A DNA stretch of 64,000 nt, taken from positions 62,001-126,000 of the forward strand of contig CATJOY010000056.1 of assembly GCA_949741925.1 (NCBI GenBank), read 5' to 3'. The stretch is from an uncultured Desulfovibrionaceae bacterium. GTDB lineage: Bacteria > Desulfobacterota > Desulfovibrionia > Desulfovibrionales > Desulfovibrionaceae. A program made the translations under genes and the position numbers. Below, piece after piece: positions 59,807 to 64,000 of this stretch. Each line of letters starts with the position of its first letter. Within the stretch, counting starts at the first letter, position 1. The notes under the pieces are model-generated. The model saw only the letters and a list, made by a program, of their open reading frames with translations, did no database searches and was not told where the DNA came from.

Positions 59807-62800
59807 ATGAACAGCACTGAAGAACACCGAGCCGCCTCCCTTGTACGCGACTACCTCGCGGACTCTGTTCCCGATTATATCCAGGAAAGGGCCATCCCTC
59901 TCCTGGAGGGGCATGTTCAAAAACTCGGCCTGAAAAAAGGCGGCGCATACTGGGAGGTAGAGGGCTCCGTCCAGGGCGACGCACTGCAAACCTACAGCCC
60001 CAAACTCTCCATTTCCCTTAGCGAAGGCAGCGTCAACAGCCTCTGCAACTGCCAGGATTCCTTTTCCGGAGTCTGCCACCATGTGGCCGCCGTTATTATG
60101 AAGCTGCTGGCAAGCCTGGAAAACGACCGGGAAGAAATGCCCGCCGTTGCCGCTGCGGCTCATGCTGAATGGCGCCACACCTTCCGCCCTTTTTTCAGCA
60201 CGGAAATAGACCCTGAACCCGGCCGCCATTACCTTATTTTCCGCTTCTACGCCGAGCCCGGCAGGCTTCAGGTAGCCTTTTTCCGCGCCCGACAGAACAA
60301 ATCCGGTCTCTCCCAGGTCCACAACGAGATAACCCTGGCCCAGATCATCGATACCCCCGAGTGGTGCGATCTTTCACCGCAACTGCCCCAAGTGGCCCGG
60401 CTTATCGCCAGGCACAATGAATACAGCGGCCACCGCGTGGATATTCCCGACGGGCTCCTTAACTGGTTCATCTGGGCCATCCGTAACGAGTACTATCTCT
60501 TCTGGCAGGATACGGATTCGCCCTGCACCATTGAAAAACGCACTATGCACCTCAAAATCCGGCCGGATTTCGAGGAAGGCAAAGGGCTTTTCTTTACCCT
60601 GCTTTTCCACCGCGATGGAACAGCGCCGATTCCCGTCAGCGGTTCAAATATCAGCTTTCACGGCCAAATGCCCCTCTGGCTCTGCCTCAAGCGCAGTTTT
60701 TACCCGGTGCATACCGATCTCACCCGACAGCTTTTGCGGGAGCTGCTTGACCACCCTCCCGTGGTGCCCCAAGAAGACATTCCCGAATTTTTGGATCGCG
60801 TCTGGACGCGGCTGCCCGCCTCCAGCCTCTTCGGCCAGGAAGATTTTCTCGAGCGCATGGCCCCTATCTTTGTACCGGGCACATACGCGCCCAAGCTCTA
60901 CCTGGATGAGGAAGGGAGCCTCCTGACCGTCAGCATTCAGAACATCTATGAAACGCCGCACGGCGAATTCCTGCTCCCCGGCCCCAACCCGGAATTCCAG
61001 ACCGGCAGCTATGCCTATGAAGGCAGCACCTACCTGGTGCGCCGTAACCGCGAAGAAGAAGCCGCTCTCCTTTCCTTGCTTACGGAAATGAAATTCCAAT
61101 CACGGAATGCCCGTCTGTGGTTCTTAGAGCCGGAAGAGGCCGTGAATTTCCTGCTGGACGCGTATCCCCAACTGGTCCAGAAATACCGTACCTACGGCGA
61201 AAAGGCCTTATCCCGCTACAAGGTCCGTCTTTCCCAGCCGGTTATTAACGCCGTGCTGACCAGCAACGAAAAGGAAAAGTGGTTCGACCTCGATATTACT
61301 GTACACTACGATGATCAGAGCATCGCCCTGCAAAAGGTTTGGGAAGCCTGGGTTCAGGGCAAACGCTATGTACAGCTCAAAGACGGCTCCTACACTTCGC
61401 TTCCCGAATCCTGGCTGGAAAGCGTAGCCCACAAGCTCCAGGCCTTGGGGTTGGATCCGGCAAGCCCGCCCAAAGAGCGCTTTCAGCAGTTTGAGGCCCC
61501 TGTTGTGGATAGCCTGCTGGATGATCTGCCCGCCGCGCAGACAGATGCCTTTTGGAACATCCTGCGCGAAAAAATCCATAATTTCGAGGGCATCAACGAA
61601 GTGGCGGCCCCGCCCGGGCTCAACGCCACGCTGCGGCCTTACCAACTGCAAGGCCTTTCCTATCTCAACTTTCTTCAGGAATACGGCTTCGGCGGTATCC
61701 TTGCTGATGAAATGGGCCTCGGCAAAACCGTACAGACGCTCTCTTTCATCCAACATATGGTGGATAAGGGCCTGCGCGGTCCCAACCTCATCATGGTGCC
61801 GACCTCGGTGCTGCCCAACTGGGAACGTGAGGCCGCCAAGTTTGTACCCGGCCTCACCCGATTGGTCATCTACGGTACCCGGCGCGAATCCATGTTTAAA
61901 AAGATTAGCGAGTCGGATCTGGTCATCACCACCTACGCCTTGCTCCGCCGTGATCTGGAAGAACTGGAAAAATACGAGTTCAACGCCGTTATCCTTGACG
62001 AAGCCCAGAACATTAAGAACCCCAACACCATTACCGCCAGGGCCGTACGCCGCATTAAGGCTGACATGCGCCTCTGCCTCTCGGGCACGCCTATCGAAAA
62101 CAGCCTTTTTGAACTCTGGTCCCTGTTCGAGTTTCTCATGCCCGGCTTTCTCGGCGCGCAGCACGCCTTTCAGCGCGGGGTTATCAAGCCCATCAAGGAC
62201 GGCGACAACGAAACCCTGGATTTTCTCCGGGCCCGGGTCCGCCCCTTTATTCTCCGCCGGACCAAAGCCGAGGTGGCCAGAGATCTGCCGCCCAAGATCG
62301 AAAGCACGTATTACTGCGCCCTGACTGAAGAACAAGCCGAGCTTTACGCCATGCTGGCCAGAAAGCTCCGTGAACAAGTTCTGGCCGATGTGGATTCCAA
62401 GGGACTTGCCAAAAGCCAGATTTCCATTCTGGACGCCCTCCTCAAGCTCCGCCAGATCTGCTGCCACCCCCGGCTGCTCAAGCTCAACTTCCCCGGCGTG
62501 GATACCAACCTCCCCTCAGGCAAGTTCGATGCCTTTAAAGACATGATCACCGATATCGTCGAGGAAGGGCACAAGGTGCTGGTCTTTTCTCAGTTCGTCC
62601 AGATGCTGCATATCATCCGTTCCTGGCTGCATATCAATGATATTCCTTTCTGCTATCTGGATGGGACCAGCAAGGACCGTTTCGACCAGGTGGATGCCTT
62701 CAACAATACCCCGGAAATCCCCATTTTCCTCATTTCTCTCAAGGCCGGCGGCACCGGCCTCAACCTGACCAGCGCTGATTACGTCATCCATTACGACCCC

Positions 62801-63022
62801 TGGTGGAACCCGGCCGTGGAAAGCCAGGCCACCGACCGGACCCACCGGATCGGTCAAACCCGGCAAGTCTTCTCTTACAAGCTCATCTGCCAGCATACCG
62901 TGGAGGAAAAAATCCTCCAGCTCCAGGAAAGCAAACGCGGTATTGCCGAAGCCGTTATCCCCGGGAAGGAAATATGGAAATCCCTCACCCGGGATGATCT
63001 GGAAATGTTGTTTGAGGTGTAG
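59807..63022 (+). CDS. SNF2-family helicase with SWIM zinc finger
   Basis: 1071-residue DNA translocase. N-terminal SWIM finger CNCQDSFSGVCHHVAA (about 75-90), a long SNF2-associated middle (about 120-590), then the two RecA-like lobes: LRPYQLQGLSYLNFLQ, ADEMGLGKTVQTL (Walker A, about 634-646), VILDEAQNIKN (DEAQ box, about 728-738), SGTPIENS, LVFSQFVQML, LKAGGTGLNLTSADYVIHYD and ATDRTHRIGQTRQV (motif VI). All helicase motifs are intact. It is a single gene with no adjacent nuclease, methylase or other defence partner. The role in chromosome maintenance or transcription recycling (as for RapA relatives) is inferred. Confidence 0.93.
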   Translation: MNSTEEHRAASLVRDYLADSVPDYIQERAIPLLEGHVQKLGLKKGGAYWEVEGSVQGDALQTYSPKLSISLSEGSVNSLCNCQDSFSGVCHHVAAVIMKLLASLENDREEMPAVAAAAHAEWRHTFRPFFSTEIDPEPGRHYLIFRFYAEPGRLQVAFFRARQNKSGLSQVHNEITLAQIIDTPEWCDLSPQLPQVARLIARHNEYSGHRVDIPDGLLNWFIWAIRNEYYLFWQDTDSPCTIEKRTMHLKIRPDFEEGKGLFFTLLFHRDGTAPIPVSGSNISFHGQMPLWLCLKRSFYPVHTDLTRQLLRELLDHPPVVPQEDIPEFLDRVWTRLPASSLFGQEDFLERMAPIFVPGTYAPKLYLDEEGSLLTVSIQNIYETPHGEFLLPGPNPEFQTGSYAYEGSTYLVRRNREEEAALLSLLTEMKFQSRNARLWFLEPEEAVNFLLDAYPQLVQKYRTYGEKALSRYKVRLSQPVINAVLTSNEKEKWFDLDITVHYDDQSIALQKVWEAWVQGKRYVQLKDGSYTSLPESWLESVAHKLQALGLDPASPPKERFQQFEAPVVDSLLDDLPAAQTDAFWNILREKIHNFEGINEVAAPPGLNATLRPYQLQGLSYLNFLQEYGFGGILADEMGLGKTVQTLSFIQHMVDKGLRGPNLIMVPTSVLPNWEREAAKFVPGLTRLVIYGTRRESMFKKISESDLVITTYALLRRDLEELEKYEFNAVILDEAQNIKNPNTITARAVRRIKADMRLCLSGTPIENSLFELWSLFEFLMPGFLGAQHAFQRGVIKPIKDGDNETLDFLRARVRPFILRRTKAEVARDLPPKIESTYYCALTEEQAELYAMLARKLREQVLADVDSKGLAKSQISILDALLKLRQICCHPRLLKLNFPGVDTNLPSGKFDAFKDMITDIVEEGHKVLVFSQFVQMLHIIRSWLHINDIPFCYLDGTSKDRFDQVDAFNNTPEIPIFLISLKAGGTGLNLTSADYVIHYDPWWNPAVESQATDRTHRIGQTRQVFSYKLICQHTVEEKILQLQESKRGIAEAVIPGKEIWKSLTRDDLEMLFEV

Positions 63023-63303
63023 CGTGCCGCCTCTTCCGGCGTGCATCAGCCGTCGGCTGCCGGGCCCGGCGGGGCAGGATGTGTCGTTTCCCTGAAGCGA
63101 TGCTCCGGCAGGGTTGTTCTTGGGGAGTAAAGGGCACTACCAGCCGTATCCGGCAGGAACGTATTCCCTCACTCGACTTTGGAATAGGGCATTTGTACCA
63201 GAGGAGCGCCACCGAGGCCGTCCGGAGGTTCCGGACCCGGATGTTCTGGGCAGGGAACCTCCATTTTGGATATCCCGGGGAGCCCGGCGGAGGCAAATCC
63301 GCC

Positions 63304-64000
63304 TCAGCGATCCCCTTGCTGAGACTGTATTCCGGAAATTTTCGGCGTGGCCGGCGTCTCCTGCGGCGTACCGGGCGGCGCTGAGGCGGCTGGCATTTTG
63401 ACCGTAATCTCCTTGGGTTCCACTGTATCCAGCGAGGCAAATTCCGGTAGGATGACGTGCACCGGCAAATTCAGTTCCCCGCCGGCAATGAATCTCCCCG
63501 GTAGGGTCGCCGTGGCGATAATACCTTCCAGCACCTGCTCGTCGTTAGCCTGCGATTCCGGAACCTCCACGCTGACCGTAACCTTGGCAGGCTGGATAGA
63601 CTCTATAGCGACCCCCTCCTCCGCGGCAACGCGTACATCCCGGGTGACGCGAACGGTTTTAGTACGAACCCCCACCTCCAAATCCACCACCACCTGCTGG
63701 GGCGTAACCGTCACCCCGTCCGGCACGTTGACAAACTCCCGCATTTCCAGCGGCCCGGGCCGCATAGCCTCGGTCAGGGCAATGGGCACAAAGACCCGCT
63801 CCAGCACACTGACCAGCGTTTCCGGACCACGCAAATGGGCATTCTGCGGGGTGATGCGCAGCGACCGAACATAAAAATCCTTGGCCAGATGCCCGGTAAC
63901 GGCGGCTTCCATGGGAACCTCCCGAAGCTCCAGGGCATCCGCGACAATAGCAATGCGAGAAGGTGATATTTCCAGCACTTCAAAGGCATCTGTAAAAGGC
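63304..64000 (-). CDS. YbbR-domain protein (CdaR-like), 5' end cut by the window
   Basis: Reading frame open from the right edge to the stop at 63304-63306, so the N-terminus lies beyond base 64000. The 230 or so visible residues contain repeated YbbR-type beta-rich units (VEPKEITVKMP, VPDGVTVTPQQVVVDLEVG, AIESIQPAKVTVSVEVPE), ending in a proline/alanine-rich tail. YbbR/CdaR proteins usually follow the diadenylate cyclase gene cdaA and precede glmM and modulate c-di-AMP synthesis at the membrane. A hairpin GGCGGA/TCCGCC at 63286-63303 directly follows the stop. Confidence 0.85.
   Translation of the reverse strand, partial: PFTDAFEVLEISPSRIAIVADALELREVPMEAAVTGHLAKDFYVRSLRITPQNAHLRGPETLVSVLERVFVPIALTEAMRPGPLEMREFVNVPDGVTVTPQQVVVDLEVGVRTKTVRVTRDVRVAAEEGVAIESIQPAKVTVSVEVPESQANDEQVLEGIIATATLPGRFIAGGELNLPVHVILPEFASLDTVEPKEITVKMPAASAPPGTPQETPATPKISGIQSQQGDR

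Noticed and set aside
61208-62467. 419-codon frame antisense to the SNF2 helicase
   Set aside because: Shadow of the helicase; no conserved motif or ribosome site.
59807-63022. SNF2 helicase as part of a defence island (for example DISARM-like)
   Set aside because: No methyltransferase, nuclease, DUF1998 or other defence gene is adjacent; SWIM-SNF2 proteins of this length are common single genes in many genomes.
1-64000. tRNA, rRNA, tmRNA, CRISPR arrays, insertion sequences, prophage
   Set aside because: Intergenic regions were read for T-loop (GTTCRANNC) signatures, regular repeats and transposase-like frames; none was convincing. A covariance-model scan would be needed to rule out small RNAs.

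Overview
The window looks like one continuous stretch of chromosome from a GC-rich, Gram-negative sulfur-metabolising bacterium of the Desulfovibrionaceae type, possibly a gut relative such as Bilophila, Mailhella or Desulfovibrio. This is inference. It rests on the order ffh-rpsP-KH-rimM-trmD-rplS-rnhB with a C-terminally extended TrmD, a mannose-family EIID next to HPr and Enzyme I, a carboxynorspermidine decarboxylase/agmatinase pair, rubrerythrin, an iron-sulfur aldo-keto reductase, and selenium/sulfur trafficking genes. No rRNA, tRNA, CRISPR array, insertion sequence or prophage was recognised. Both ends run into flanking genes; the right edge cuts a YbbR-domain gene.

Layout, left to right. 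0.2-5 kb: a phosphoglycolate-phosphatase-like HAD enzyme, a DMT transporter, and a flavodoxin plus iron-sulfur aldo-keto reductase. 4.5-17 kb: a Ktr/Trk potassium system, a YmdB-type phosphodiesterase, tyrS, a second HAD enzyme, diacylglycerol kinase, nitroreductase, a YbaK deacylase, DUF2062 and MFS membrane proteins, pyrE, yraN and rsmI. 16.5-22.7 kb: EIID-HPr-EI of a phosphotransferase system, smpB, a GT9 glycosyltransferase, and a two-gene unit behind a near-consensus sigma-54 promoter that ends in a FlgN-like protein. 23.2-26.5 kb: an overlapping operon of YedE transporter, TusA/YedF-like carrier, a DUF3343 protein with an extra cysteine domain, and a ribokinase-fold protein; then a 72-residue motility protein behind a sigma-28-like promoter.

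26.6-36 kb: a CitMHS/NhaD-like ion transporter on the minus strand, then a long plus-strand operon of TrmH, YcaO-TPR, CysD, CysNC and a sulfonate/taurine-type ABC importer, which couples PAPS synthesis to uptake of a sulfur or related compound. 36.5-46.3 kb: dksA, an NFACT protein, an M23 peptidase, rubrerythrin, and the SRP/ribosome-maturation cluster. 46.5-64 kb: agmatinase and NspC, an SDR enzyme, a second YbaK protein, bifunctional Rel, a tripartite tricarboxylate transporter operon (tctC-tctB-tctA) that ends in its own LacI-type regulator and has two matching palindromic operators upstream, a solute-binding protein coupled to a small membrane protein, a SWIM-SNF2 helicase, and the truncated YbbR gene.

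The parts that most deserve attention are the YedE-TusA-DUF3343-kinase operon, the YcaO/PAPS/ABC operon, the self-regulated TTT operon with paired operators, and the two flagella-type promoters in front of genes of unknown function.
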